From the NCBI RefSeq assembly GCF_021130785.1, contig NC_060213.1, positions 118,673,001 through 118,737,000 on the forward strand: a DNA stretch of 64,000 bases. Reading direction: 5' to 3'. Of this stretch, positions 1 through 12,640 are shown piece by piece. A program made the position numbers and the translations under genes. Positions within the stretch are counted from its first letter, which is position 1; each line of letters starts with the position of its first letter. The stretch is from Homalodisca vitripennis (taxonomy: Eukaryota; Arthropoda; Insecta; Hemiptera; Cicadellidae). The notes under the pieces are model-generated. The model was not told where the DNA came from. It saw only the letters and a program-made list of their open reading frames with translations, and did no database searches.

Positions 1-600
1 AATGACTTCATTCGACGTCATAGCAATTAGTTTACAAGTTCCAGGAATATGCCTTGTTAATAGGGTATTAGGTTGCACAGGGAACAATAGCTTTGTCACT
101 CTTAATCACAGAGCTGTTAATAATTATTTATTAAAGTCATTGTATTAATGTCTTGTCAACATCCATACATCAAGCTTTATTCTAGAAAGGCTTGTGTGTT
201 ATGATTTGAATGAAATATGGAATGCGTCATAAACTATAGAAAGTCTTTGCCAAAAAAAGACTTCATCAAGTTTGATAAAGGATTCTTTACGAAGAAAGCT
301 GTTGTTTAACATACTTCCAGTTCCAAGACCAATCACTTTATTCACTGCTAGCTCCTTGTATTTCTGCCCACACCATTAATTAGCTCACTCTCCTATCATC
401 CATCATCAGATCATTATATTGAAATCAAAGTTGTAACTTTAGTTAACATAGTAAAATATTAAGCCAAATTTTGATAATTCAGTATCTAAACTTTATTGGG
501 ACCAATATACGATTATTTTCCAGTATTCAGCAAAACTTTCAAAAAGCTGTTTCTTACAGGAATGCTTCACGTTTTGGACAAATACAATCAGCTCTCAAAA
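1..600. other. AT-rich spacer, no gene seen
   Basis: No long open frame, RNA gene or repeat array is visible. The sequence is AT-rich and grades into the reverse transcriptase relic to its right; part of the stretch after about 470 may be eroded upstream retrotransposon sequence. Confidence 0.5.
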
Positions 601-1790
601 TGAAAAGATTTGGTTCAGAAACGGTAAATCGACAACCGACGCAGTCGTTGGTCGATATGAATGTAGAGAGGATTGAATGTCGGAACCACACAATGATTAT
701 GTTCCGCGATCTGCCCAAATCATTCGACTGCGTTGGCCACAATATACTGCTCGATAGACTTGAGTCCCACGGTATTCGAGGCGTGCCTTTTAAATGGCTT
801 AGCTCATTTCCAAGCCACAGATCACAAGTTGTCCAGATATAAAATAAATTATTCAACACAATATACTATCTTAGCTACGGAATCCCCCAGGGGTCTATCC
901 TCAGTCCTGTGCTTTTCCTGCTTTATGTCAACGACATACAATCATCGCTTCTTCATGTAAGAACAGTGCAGTTTGCAGATGATACGACTCTTCTTTCAAT
1001 GCAAGATCAAGCGAAGTGGTCCTAATATCTTGATGGCTGACTCCACACTGGACAAAGTCTGCTCTTCAAAATTCCTTGGAATGTATTTTGATCGAGGACT
1101 GACATGGAATGAGCACATTGATCATGTTTCTGCTCAATATCTGCTCAGGAATCTTTGTTCTGCGGTCTTTAGCAAAATACTGCCCGATTCAGGTATTAAT
1201 TACGGAGTATTATGGCTTGATATACCCCCACCTGGCCTATGGAGTGATCCTTTGGGGAGCTTTTGCTAAAACTCAGTTCCAAAGAGCTTTCAGACTCCAA
1301 AAAAAGCAATTCGAATCATCGCAAAAATAAAATTCAGAGAGCAGTGCAAGCAAGTTTTCAAGAAATTGCATGTGTTGACTCTGCCATGTCTCTAAATATT
1401 GGAAACAACTATGTTTTGAAATAATAAAGTTAACTTAACCAGATTCCAAGACATACACATGTATGAGACAGCTGTTGACTCTGCTATGTCTCTAAATATT
1501 GGAAACAACTATGTTTTGTAAGAATAAGTAACTTAACCAGAGTCCAAGACATACACGTGTATGAGACACGTGGCAGAGCCAACTACTGAACTGGTAGACA
1601 CGGAACGGTGGTTTATGAAGGCCTGCCCTCACAAGCGGGTGTTCAATTCCTCAACAGACTGCCCAATTTATTCATAGATGCTCCAACGCCAAAGGCGTTC
1701 AAGACTCGCTTAAAATGCTTCTTGGTGTCTCAAGCATTTTATAATGCAGGTGAGTTTTTGAATTTCATCTAGGAGGCCTCCTAATTAGAA
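601..1790 (+). pseudogene. Decayed non-LTR retrotransposon reverse transcriptase
   Basis: This is an eroded RVT_1-type (Jockey/CR1-like) reverse transcriptase, read in several frames of the + strand. Visible pieces in the right order are a palm segment with DLPKSFDCVGHNILLDRL (about 700-770), a GIPQGS-type segment ending LLYVNDI (about 877-940), the catalytic box [10 protein letters not shown] (about 967-1000), a segment [18 protein letters not shown] (about 1074-1125), and the C-terminal region with [18 protein letters not shown] (about 1210-1270). The last recognisable piece, starting VVYEGLPSQAGVQF, lies at about 1610-1770. Frameshifts separate almost every block, so no intact protein remains. 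No endonuclease or gag domain is seen, which fits a 5'-truncated insertion. Similar proteins are abundant in insects; the exact clade cannot be fixed by eye. Confidence 0.85.
1374..1568. repeat. Tandem duplication of about 100 bp inside the RT relic
   Basis: Two adjacent copies starting with GTTGACTCTG (1374 and 1474) share most of their sequence up to the GTATGAGACA block. The unit covers the RT C-terminal segment and is absent as a duplicate from the second RT relic at 23290-24200, so it arose after insertion or in this lineage. Confidence 0.85.
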
Positions 1791-3079
1791 GTCTGACCCC
1801 GCTGTTCGAAGTGGGTTGCATTGGCAATGGATGAAAGAGGTGTGATTGTAATGATTGTAGCCTATGCTGTATATGTATTATAGTATTAACGAGATAAATT
1901 TTAGGGTATCTTTATTAATTGACGTTTGCAATACGATGTAATTATTTTCTCAGCAATAAAACAGATTTGATTAGCTAGTTATAGTTTTGCCATGGATCAA
2001 CGCTCGCTTGCGTCCAAGTTGGGCTCAGTGATGCATGTACTTAAGTTTACTATCCAAAATGTAAATAGTTTTTTCTTTGTTAGTACAAAAACATCTTACC
2101 ACACTATAAGAAAATAATACAAACTACGGTATTTTACAAGAAAACCAAACTGTTAGATTTTCGACTCTTGCAGATTAAATTCACTACTTCAGATAAAAAT
2201 GTTCAGACATTGCTGGTAGGTAGAATGATCAGGGAAATAATCCTATTGTGAAAGGTAGTAACCAATTAATGGATGATGTGTGGCGTGATCTTCGCTTGTC
2301 TCCGCTGGACCTTGTCAACGAAATCAACTTACACAATATGTTACCCAGGTTCGGTGTGTGTGAACCTGTTATAAATGGTGAATTATCCTACATACAAATG
2401 GAAAACTACATACAATCTACGATTTGGGTTGACATTCCCAAAATCTTGGAAGATTAAAATCCTTTGTGGTACAAAAACTAACGGAGCCAAGGCCAAAAAT
2501 AACTAGTCTACCGTAAAGATCTCTCCAACACAGCTATCACTGAAATTTTACTTGCATTTGAAAAACTCTAGTACGATTATTACTTTCGAATTTTTATTCA
2601 ATCAACATCACTTTCATGAATTATTCCACCTGTAACAGTATTTTGCTTCCACCGCAGTCGGAGATATGGTAATTCAATGCTCGACTAACATTTCGAAATA
2701 ATATATGTAAGATGCATTATCAGTTATGAAGGCTAATTAGTAAACCGTAGTCCTATATCAAATTTATTGATTTAAATATCAACATAATATTTTTAGCTGT
2801 GCAACCTTAATCTTAATAGTGCGTATATAAATAATTGCGTGTATATAAAATTGTAGAAAAAATTTTTAAATGTCTAATAAGGTATTTTATGCATATGCAA
2901 ATTTTAGTTCAAGTATCAAATAACCTTCAAATATTTTAAGAACGAAAGCTGTGTAAATAATCTATGGATTTCTCTATGGTACATAATAAATTGGATATAT
3001 ATTTACAATATTTGCTTTCTTACTTTTTAATTGTTGCATTGCTGCAATAGAGATAATGCATGTAGATATAATATATGTA

Positions 3080-3081
<2 letters not shown>

Positions 3082-3144
<63 letters not shown>
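3082..3144. repeat. (TA)n microsatellite
   Basis: About 31 uninterrupted TA dinucleotides. An open frame on the - strand here that reads as Tyr-Ile repeats is only the microsatellite translated. Confidence 0.95.
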
Positions 3145-3148
<4 letters not shown>

Positions 3149-3754
3149 TTTTGTGTGATTTCGCACACGATTTATTTTACGAAATATTATTTTTGCTTTG
3201 AAAATTTATAGTATAAGAGAATGATTTAAAACTAATACTAAGTCAGAGCAAGCTCATTATGTTATACTGAATATTTGCTTATTATTTATAATTTTTATTT
3301 TATAATATTATATATTTATACACGTATATATTTTTCTATTTATATTCAGTCTCAGAATATACTGCCCGTGGAACAGTAAAAAGAACTACTCATGGGCATG
3401 ATAAAGTACAGTACATGCTGGGGAGAACGCTGCAATGCTCTGGATAGGAAGAGATGTGACAAGCAATTTTCCGAATCATAAACTCCTTCACCTTATAGAT
3501 TAGCAGATTATGCATTACAATATTTTACCTCTCAGCGCGATAATCTAGACAGAATTATTTTAAGTTGACAAAAACGATGCTCAATATAATATGCTCGATA
3601 AGATTATTATCAACCAGTTTGCAAAATAATGAAGTATAAATAACATACATTTGGTTTCGAAATTGTAATACGATGGAAACTGAAGTACGTTGTTTCCATC
3701 AAGGTAGGATGAGAAATTAGGGACTTATAATTTCAGTTGAGCAACCATAGTTCG

Positions 3755-3950
3755 GTAAGAATGTTGAGTTCAGCTCCTTCTTCTGGAATATGACGCTGTC
3801 ACAGACTTTCTCGCCACTGACGATTTTGTGATCTCTTCAGAAGAATATGACTACAGATTCCAACAGTCAGTCTGTGACAGCATCAGATTCTAGACATTGC
3901 ACTAAGACGAAAATAAACTGGAGCCAAATTCAACATTCCTATTGAACCAA
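3755..3950. repeat. Imperfect inverted repeat, possible small MITE
   Basis: The arms are about 60 bp. The core match is GACGCTGTCACAGACT (about 3792) against AGTCTGTGACAGCATC (about 3870). Outside it, GAATGTTGAGTTCAGCTCC on the left pairs imperfectly with the GGAGCCAAATTCAACATTCC block on the right. This resembles a foldback or MITE-like element. No clear target-site duplication was found. Confidence 0.5.
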
Positions 3951-4606
3951 TCCTTCCGTTATGTATGAATACTTCGTTGCTTCTCAACGTGGTAGTAAAT
4001 GAAACAATTGAATCATAAGTGGTTGACTTGCATCCAAGTCTTCACGTTCACACCGCGCTGAAACATTGTTTACTCTATTACCTTCTGCCAAGACAGGTTA
4101 AACTGAGATGGCACTCCACAGTAAGGCCTATAACGGTTGTCAAATATCAATACAAAATTCATTAAATATTCCAAGACGTTATTCTTTTAAGCAAACTTTG
4201 ATATTCGTTATTAAGTCGCCCGCGTAAAATGGAGACGTAAGTGATCTAAGGTTTGACTCGTAATGATGAAAATTACATTAAAATATTCACTGCAATTAGA
4301 TGTTCACAAAGAGTCTAGGAACAGAAATCACTAAATTTTCAATATAAAACATTACTTATTATACATTGGGAATGCTCTTCCGTGTTCAATATAATCTTGT
4401 TTGTAAAAATTCTAATTCGCTATAGTTCAACTACAATGAGATGCTATTTTATTGTCACAAACGATTAAACTGAGTAATTTTTAGTTTCAAATTAGTTGCA
4501 TCCTTTTATATTAGTGTTGACATCGATTTATTCTGATAAAGAAAATTGAAGTTATGACCTAGCCAAGTGATTATAAGTAGGTAGGTGTGATGTTCTTACA
4601 GTGAGA

Positions 4607-4668
4607 AATTTAAATAATGGGTAATATATATATATATATATATATATATATTACCCATTATTTAAATT
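4607..4668. repeat. AT hairpin with 18-bp perfect arms
   Basis: AATTTAAATAATGGGTAA (4607-4624) is matched by its exact reverse complement at 4651-4668, with a TA run as the loop; a further AT run follows to about 4686. The whole unit can form one long cruciform. Confidence 0.9.
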
Positions 4669-6153
4669 ATATATATATATATATATCCACTTATGTACAC
4701 TAGTAAAAACAAGTGGACGATGTAAGCCCTTCATGCTTCTTCAAACCTCTGTCTGTGAGTCCACTATCTGTTGTTACCGCCAGGCCCTAAACTTCATCAC
4801 TGCAGGATATAAACATCAAGCAACTTTTAATGGTTAAGATAATTTCGGAAATATAATTACATTCGCTCCAAGGCCATCGAACTAGGACTTGTGATATAAC
4901 TAAAATTTTACCATGAAAAGTAATTGTTCTTTAAAACTAGAGTGTACATAACAGTCACCTTAAAAACTGTCAACACATACAGAAGTATTATCACCTACAA
5001 CCAAACAGTCACTTTATAACTCATATCACTGTATTATTATGAATATATCTATATTTAATTATATTTCTTGTAAAAGGTATAACAGAGAAATATCTTACTG
5101 TACCGAATAAATGTTTTACAACTTTCAAAACGACTTTTAAATTTAGAACTCTTGAGGTCTTATAACACTTGTTAAAGTTCAGTAATGCAATGCCTGTTTC
5201 ACCTTCTTGAATATTACAACTTTTATATATAATGCCCTTACGTGTGTTTATAAGAATATAAATTCACTTAAAATATCCTTACTAAATTGTGATTTAACAA
5301 CAATTCCATTACAAAGTCGTAAACTACATTAAAATTTTGATTTAAATAATTGAATTTGTTTGGCATTACATTCTAAATATTAAAAGCTGTTTTTATAAGT
5401 AACTTAATTAGATTACTTCGATTATCTCTATTTATCAGGCAGATTGATTGAACCCTATTGTCTTTTCGAAGTTTGTTTTATATGCTCCAAGAATTTTTGT
5501 GCGTTCAATGATAGATCAAACAATCACTAATTATTAAAGATTAAATCAGAACACTGGTCATAAGTCTGCACTCAATAACCACTACTAGCAACTGACATTG
5601 CTTACCAGGTGTAAAAATTGTCAACAGTTGACTGAAACTATTCAACAATTCATTTGCCTTCAGTATTGTCTCATTGCTGACAATCTTAGTCCCAGCGGCC
5701 TTTAGCAAACTTTCCTAAAGCAATGAATACAGTTTTGACACTGAATTATGCAAAATAGTCTTGATTTGAAGTTCAGGAATCATTGATTTGTAGCTCGTAA
5801 CGTTATCTCAAATAGTCAAAAGATTTTCATAAGTTATGGATTTTCACATTATTGATTCTTAAGTATAACGGAATGACACGATGCCAATTTTATTACAAGC
5901 TTCAAACCACATACATAGTCTAATAATAAACATGAAGTACGATTAGTTCAATGTTTAATGTTTTTTATTCCGACTACGCATCTCATATACATGTTTATTA
6001 CTTTATGTTCTCTACTGCTATTTCCTTCAATTTAAAAATAAACATAAACTTAAGTTAAAAGACACTCTAAAAATTTATGATCTAAATGGCTTGAGTTAGA
6101 GGACGGAGAAAATCCAGGAATGCCTTGGATTTAGTTTCATACATTAATGGACT

Positions 6154-7730
6154 ACCTTCTACTCTGTGTCTCTCTTCCAGCTTCATTTATTATTTAACGT
6201 CAAACACAGTTAGATTTCGTTCCACAAGAGAAAGCTGCCTCCTTCTCTGTGTCTCTCTACGAGCTTCATTCATTATTTAACGTCAAACACAGTTAGATTT
6301 CGTTCCACCAGAGAAAGCTGCCTCCTTCCCTGTGTCTCGCTACGAGCTTCATTCATTATTTGACGTCAACCACAGTTATATTTCATTTCACCAGAGAAAG
6401 CTGTTTCCTTCTGTGTGTCTCTCTACGAGCTTCAAACATTACTTGACGTCAAACACAGTAATATTTCGTTTTACAAGAAAAAGCTGCCTCCTCCTCTGTG
6501 TCTCTATACGAGCTTCATTCATTATTTGACGTCAAACACAGTTACATTTCGTTCCACAAGAGAAAGCTGCCTCCTTCCCTGTGTCTCTCTACGAGCTTCA
6601 TTCATTATTTGACGTAAACCACAGTTATATAACGTTTCACCAGAGAAAGCTGCTTCCTTCTGTGTGTCTCTCTACAAGCTTCATTTATTATTTGACGTCA
6701 AACACAGTTACATTTCGTTCCACAAGAGAAAGCTGCCTCCTTCCCTGTGTCTCTCTACGAGCTTCATTCATTATTTGACGTAAACCACAGTTATATAACG
6801 TTTCACCAGAGAAAGCTGCCTCCTTCTGTGTGTCTCTCTACAAGCTTCATTTATTATTTGACGTCAAACACAGTTACATTTCGTTCCACAAGAGAAAGCT
6901 GCCTCCTTCCCTGTGTCTCTCTACGAGCTTCATTTATTATTTGACGTCAAACACAGTTACATTTCGTTCCACAAGAGAAAGCTGCCTCCTTCCCTGTGTC
7001 TCTCTACGAGCTTCATTCATTATTTGACGTAAACCACAGTTATATATAACGTTTCACCAGAGAAAGCTGCTTCCTTCTGTGTGTCTCTCTACAAGCTTCA
7101 TTTATTATTTCACGTCAAACACAGTTACATTTCGTTCCACAAGAGAAAGCTGCCTCCTTCCCTGTGTCTCTCTACGAGCTTCATTCATTATTTGACGTAA
7201 ACCACAGTTATATAACGTTTCACCAGAGAAAGCTGCTTCCTTCTGTGTGTCTCTCTACAAGCTTCATTTATTACTTGACGTCAAACACAGTAATATTTCG
7301 TTCTACAAGAAAAAGCTGCCTCCTCCTCTGTGTCTCTATACGAGCTTCATTCATTATTTGACGTCAAACACAGTTACATTTCGTTCCACAAGAGAAAGCT
7401 GCCTCCTTCCCTGTGTCTCTCTACGAGCTTCATTCATTATTTGACGTAAACCACAGTTATATAACGTTTCACCAGAGAAAGCTGCTTCCTTCTGTGTGTC
7501 TCTCTACAAGCTTCATTCATTATTTGACGTCAAACACAGTGACATTTCGTTCCACCAGAGAAAGCTGCCTCCTTCCCTGTGTCTCTCTACGAGCTTCATT
7601 CATTATTTGACGTCAACCACAGTTGCATTTCATTTCACCAGAGAAAGCTGCCTCCTTCTATGTGTCTCTCTACCAGCTTCATTCATTATTTGACTTCAAA
7701 CACAGTTATAACTCGTTCCACCAGAGCCTT
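6154..7730. repeat. 83-bp satellite array, about 19 monomers
   Basis: Monomers repeat every 83 bp with a typical core CTCTACGAGCTTCATTCATT, then TTGACGTCAAACACAG, then GAGAAAGCTGCCTCCTTC. Many units alternate between two kinds: one with TGACGTCAAACACAG and CTACGAGC, the other with TGACGTAAACCACAG and CTACAAGC. This gives a 166-bp dimer over much of the array (about 6540-7560). Short open frames of 65 residues recur every 83 or 166 bp because the repeat lacks stops in one frame; they are not genes. Edge monomers (before 6330, after 7650) are the most diverged. Confidence 0.97.
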
Positions 7731-8719
7731 CAGACACAGTTACAACTTGTGCCAACGAGACTTTACGAAACACATAGATAATAAGCCTATCGTACACGCA
7801 CACGAACGACCACGGACGGACACGTACTGGCCCGAGAAGTGAAGGTGATGTCACTTCTCTTCCTCTACTTCAACGTCTGTTCTTATCTAATGCTGTATTA
7901 TCAGTAGTTGATCAAGTATTCTTGTAACGTGTGTACCGTATGACGATAACACAAGGGGTGGTGACTTCTGAGGTCGTAGTAATAAATACTAGAAATACAA
8001 AGTGTACTTATAAGTTCAGTTTAATTACGAAAACTTAAAAGCACCACTTTTAGATGGTAAAGGAAAAGTTATGTACTGCCACGTTGCTGCCAATTAGAAT
8101 ATAATAACTAAAAAGTATATCTTCTAGGTGGGCCTAAAATATCCAATGTTCTATTGAATTATGCGTACGACGTTTTACTTTACAAAACAATAATATTTCA
8201 CTTCCCTTCACAATAGGTAGACTCACAACCCTGTAGTCTAAGAACGGTTATTTCTAGAAGAGGAGTAGAAGTTGAGAAGTGGTAGCCATCTATTCAAACA
8301 ACACGTGAGATACATCAGCTACGTAAACTCGCCTAAAACAAATTCGCGACGGTATTAGCCATTTAATGATACAAATTACTATTTATAACAACGTGCTCGT
8401 CACCATAAGGACGACGCCACAACCTTTATCTATCTCCATCAAGCAAATAAAAGATCTTCAAGGGTAAGTTACTTTACTATTCACATCTTTACTTTACGTT
8501 ACATTCATTTTATACGTTTGGCATCAAAGGGCTAATTTAATAATACGAAAAGATAAATTTTACTTACGGACAAAGCGCGCGCGAGGTCTGATCGGTTACG
8601 TAGTTGGGCTGCTACAAAGGGTTAGAAGAAAAAATTCATACGCGTGCCAATTAGGTAGTTACTCCGCCCAACAATTTAGTTCCGGAACATTGGGTGTAAA
8701 ATAATATTATATTATACTG

Positions 8720-8812
8720 GCTGATTAGGTTGCGAAATTTACATTGTATGAAATTTAATTAACTAATTTACGGTACAGAATATCCCCCCTGTTTTGATTT
8801 CGCAACCTAGTT
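8720..8812. repeat. Short inverted repeat around a 57-bp loop
   Basis: CTGATTAGGTTGCGAAAT (8720-8737) pairs with ATTTCGCAACCTAGTTAG (8795-8812) with two mismatches. It may be a relic of a small foldback element. Confidence 0.6.
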
Positions 8813-9720
8813 AGTCGCTTTACTTTAAACATATTCAAAATAACAAACTTAATTCAACCTTTTATTCATTACATAAATTCAAATTCAACCATAACAATAC
8901 GATAGCGCGGGGTTTCAAAAGTTTCCTATGAAATCCGCTAGATCGCATGCCAATGCAGTTCTATGACTGCTCGCTTAGGGACCAAAAATAGAAAATCAAT
9001 TTAGGCAAACTATTTTCATGCAGTGCACGTTGCAGCGTCTTAGAATTTGCGGGTCGTTGCAAGAATAAGGGCATTTAAGGCGATTAAATCGTAAACAAGT
9101 GTAGTGTAGTGTTTTGTTATATAGGCGCCACATTCATACTTCTTTTTTTGCATTCATACCAGTGTAAAGAATATTAATCTTTACTGATTTATTTTTGTTT
9201 ATTAATCTAAAGCAGTATTCAACCGAATATTTGAGAATATTCAGAGTGCATGAGAGGAACATATTAGGAAAAAGAAACAAACATTAATCTGGACGTTTGC
9301 AATATTTACATACAGTAGAACTTCTTGATGGCTGGGGGGCAGTGATTGGCGTAGAAATTGTATCAATGGTTTGTTCCTGCGCGGTAACGGAGAAAAATGA
9401 AAAATTATGATGGAGAACTGTAAGATGATATGACTCATTCTGATACCTGGGACCAGCTAGACCGGTTGATTTGTTTGAGTGACATTCTAACTCTTCGTCA
9501 GCAGAAATGATAGTCTTGAAATGTCTGCTTGATTGTACGTCCGGGACGATGTGTAGGAATTTAAGGTAAACAAAAGAAAATGACTGAGTGTTTCAATACA
9601 ATAAAAAACATTTTTTCATTTCTCACTTTATTTCTCAATAATTAATCTCTGTAAAACGAAATAATGAGTGTACTCTATTTTATTTTGTACAATTGTAACA
9701 AATAAATAGATTATTATATG

Positions 9721-9724
<4 letters not shown>

Positions 9725-9787
<63 letters not shown>

Positions 9788-9800
9788 TATATATATATAT
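9725..9800. repeat. (TA)n microsatellite
   Basis: TA dinucleotides with one AAA interruption at about 9781. Confidence 0.95.
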
Positions 9801-10736
9801 AATCAGTAATCCCAAGATCATCCGGATTTTTCTTCATCCGGATCACTTCTAGTCCGAGATAATCCAGAAAAAACGAAATTTAAAAGTACTGTAGTAACAT
9901 TTTGACAAAAAGTAATGGAAAATCAGTAAAACCGAAAATACTGAACGTGCCGTAATAACGAGGTTTAAAATAATATCAAATTTTCCTCCATATGATATCT
10001 ATCGTTTATGTACACATAAATCAGACACATAACCTGCTTGTCGTAACTTACAGATAGTGATGACAAGAGAACCGCACCCAACCCCTCTGGAGTAACAGCG
10101 GAACACCAGGTGTGTAAGCAGACCAGTGACACTGGAGAGGTGTGGCGACAGGCTGATCATGGCAAGTCAATTAACATTATCCGTGGATGGTATTTGGCAC
10201 GTGTGAACTTTTGAGTAAAACATAAAACACAGAAAACAGTTTATTAGACATTCAGCGAATTATGTATATAATACAGCATTATATTATAAAGACCTATCTA
10301 ACTTAAATATTTATTTATTTTTTTCAGACAGTTTCCATATACAATTAAAATGGGATTCAAACAGTTAGTGACACAAGTACGATTAATTCATTTGTTGAAA
10401 AGTCCAAATATTGGTTAACCAGCTGCGCATTTATTTGGAAATAAATTTTCAGTTCCCGACAGATTGCTTTTTGCTTTAATCCACTATGATACTCTATTTC
10501 AAATTTCCAGAATATTTCCCATTGAAGATGATAATAACGTTTCACGGTATATCGAACACTATCTGGTTTTGCTATAAGAACTATATCTTTTTAAGATTCC
10601 AGAGCTCAATTGCTTTCTGGGAGAGAAGTTTTAAAACTGAATTACTTATCTTTTCTGGAACAGAGTTAGTCGTAGAAGAAAACATAACTCCCAGTTCTCC
10701 AAAAAATATTCTTTAATATGTAACGTTTCATGGTAT

Positions 10737-10788
10737 CATGAATATGTTCCACTATCTTTTGGTTAAAAGGTAGTGGAACATATTCATG
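10737..10788. repeat. Near-perfect 24-bp hairpin
   Basis: CATGAATATGTTCCACTATC plus TTTT (10737-10760) pairs with AAAAGGTAGTGGAACATATTCATG positions 10765-10788 with one mismatch; the loop is 4 nt. It looks like a recent palindromic duplication or a small RNA-type foldback. No other copy was noticed. Confidence 0.85.
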
Positions 10789-12640
10789 ATTGGGAGTTAA
10801 TCTGGGATATAGACAGCTGAGATACATAAGTATGATCAAGAGACTGGAAATAGTCAAAGAAAGCAATAATCAAAATGCGAGTATTTTGTAACAAGTTTTG
10901 TTTAATTTTTTAACTAGGTTTCATACTTCAGAAATGAGAGGAGTTCTGTCTACATTTTCACAATAGAAACACGAAGTTGTTTTCTTTAGTATAATATTCG
11001 TATTCGTAATTCGTATATCGATTATATTGAACAACAAGAGGAACGCTGATATGGGAAATACCTTAGACCGACAGTATACTGCAATTACCAGAATTATTTT
11101 TTTTTTACCAAAGTGGACATTTCATATCATCTTATTCATTCATATTTTATTGATCGGGACAGCAATGCACACTACCATGGTACTGGAAATAATCACAACC
11201 AGAAGAGTAAATTTAAAGGCCGAAAGTTGAACATTTTTTATTGAATTAGTCTTCTCAAACCTTGTATGTATATTTTTGTTGTTGTAACAAGGAAAACTCT
11301 TTTATGCCGTATTGGTTTCAACCAGAAATGCTTCTTCAGACGCCAAACCTGAAATAAGAGCCAACGTCCATATTTTTATGTTTTGGATCTCTTAAATATG
11401 AACACTGAAATAGTACCACAGCAATGCCTACTTTAGCTTCAACATTACTATAGGGCTTCATCATATTATACCATCATATATAATTCTTTCAATAAGATTA
11501 TTACGGTGGTATCCACTCTTCTGTTTAAATATACAAGTGTTACTCAGAGTTTTAGAATTGTTCATTTAATATGATGTAAAGATATTTGTGTGTTTTACTG
11601 GTGGTAATACAAATTTTAAACTCTTAAGGTCCAATTATTGTGAAATGGTTCATGAAATGAAAATATCTTCCAGTGGATAATATATTTGTTTTCAAGGATT
11701 TTTTTTTATGCCGTTTAAAATAAAAAGCCTATGAGAGTTACCTGTTTATTCAATAGGAATCAATGTGCAAAGCAACGGGTAACTGGAATTTGTGTAATCA
11801 TTTCTTTCATATTTATTTTATTTTGTTTCAAAGAGTTCACAAGCACTAATTAAATGATTATGAATTGAAATATGATATGCATTATTTAAATATTAAGAAG
11901 TATTGTTCCTAGACAGTAAAAATGGTTTAAGTTTATCTGTGTATGTATCGACGATTTGAATGTTCACCGACTGTAAAATATTCCATTCCCATAGTTCCCA
12001 AGTCACTATGTGAAAATTAAATAACCCTTCAATCTAATCTATTATCGTGGAAATGAATCGTTTAATGCATTTTTTAATACCTTACAAAGAAAATAACAAA
12101 CATTTTGGTTCTAATTCAAAACGTTATACATAAGAATGGAAGATGCCTCACAAAATGATAGTGCCAAAGAAATTTTAATTGCATAGTCACTTGTGAATGG
12201 GTCATTAATGATCGAGTATACTGAAAATATCACCACAGCTTCTAGGCAAAACTCATACTTTAAGCTCTGATAGACCTTCTTTAGCACAATACTTAACAGC
12301 TCTTAACAACTGAAGTTTAAAAATAAATTTCGTTCAAAAGGAAACAATTAATTTATTATCTTACAGTATAATAATTAATTGAAAATATGCGACCATTACT
12401 TAATTAACTACATTATTTTAGAATATGCCATTACAAAAAACTTATTTTATTAAGTAAAAATACCTTGATAAACCTCCTAACAGTGAGCAGCTTATTGAAA
12501 CACAAACTTTACATATAATTGAACTGGAGCAATATAATTTAAAATCGATAAGTAAGTGAGTAGATGGGTGTGCGTGCTCGTGTTTTTAGTTTTGTATATT
12601 GTAACTACAATAACATAGGAACGTTTCCTACGATGAAGAA

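Larger units (their letters stand above)
1791..6153. other. Gene-poor AT-rich spacer
   Basis: No convincing gene. A 69-residue open frame at 2248-2457 (+) has reasonably mixed composition but matches no family I recognise. The stretch holds a TA microsatellite (3082-3144), an imperfect inverted repeat (about 3755-3950) and an AT hairpin (4607-4668), listed separately. Confidence 0.5.
7731..12640. other. Gene-poor spacer
   Basis: No supported gene. It contains a small inverted repeat (8720-8812), a TA microsatellite (about 9725-9800) and a hairpin (10737-10788). Open frames here are short and AT-driven. Confidence 0.5.

Noticed and set aside
2974..3168. - strand ORF rich in Tyr-Ile
   Set aside because: It is a TA microsatellite in translation. 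The same holds for 9628-9846.
6332..7842. Series of 65-residue open frames every 83 or 166 bp
   Set aside because: They are the 83-bp satellite translated; the peptides differ only as the monomers do, and stops appear whenever a monomer is out of type.
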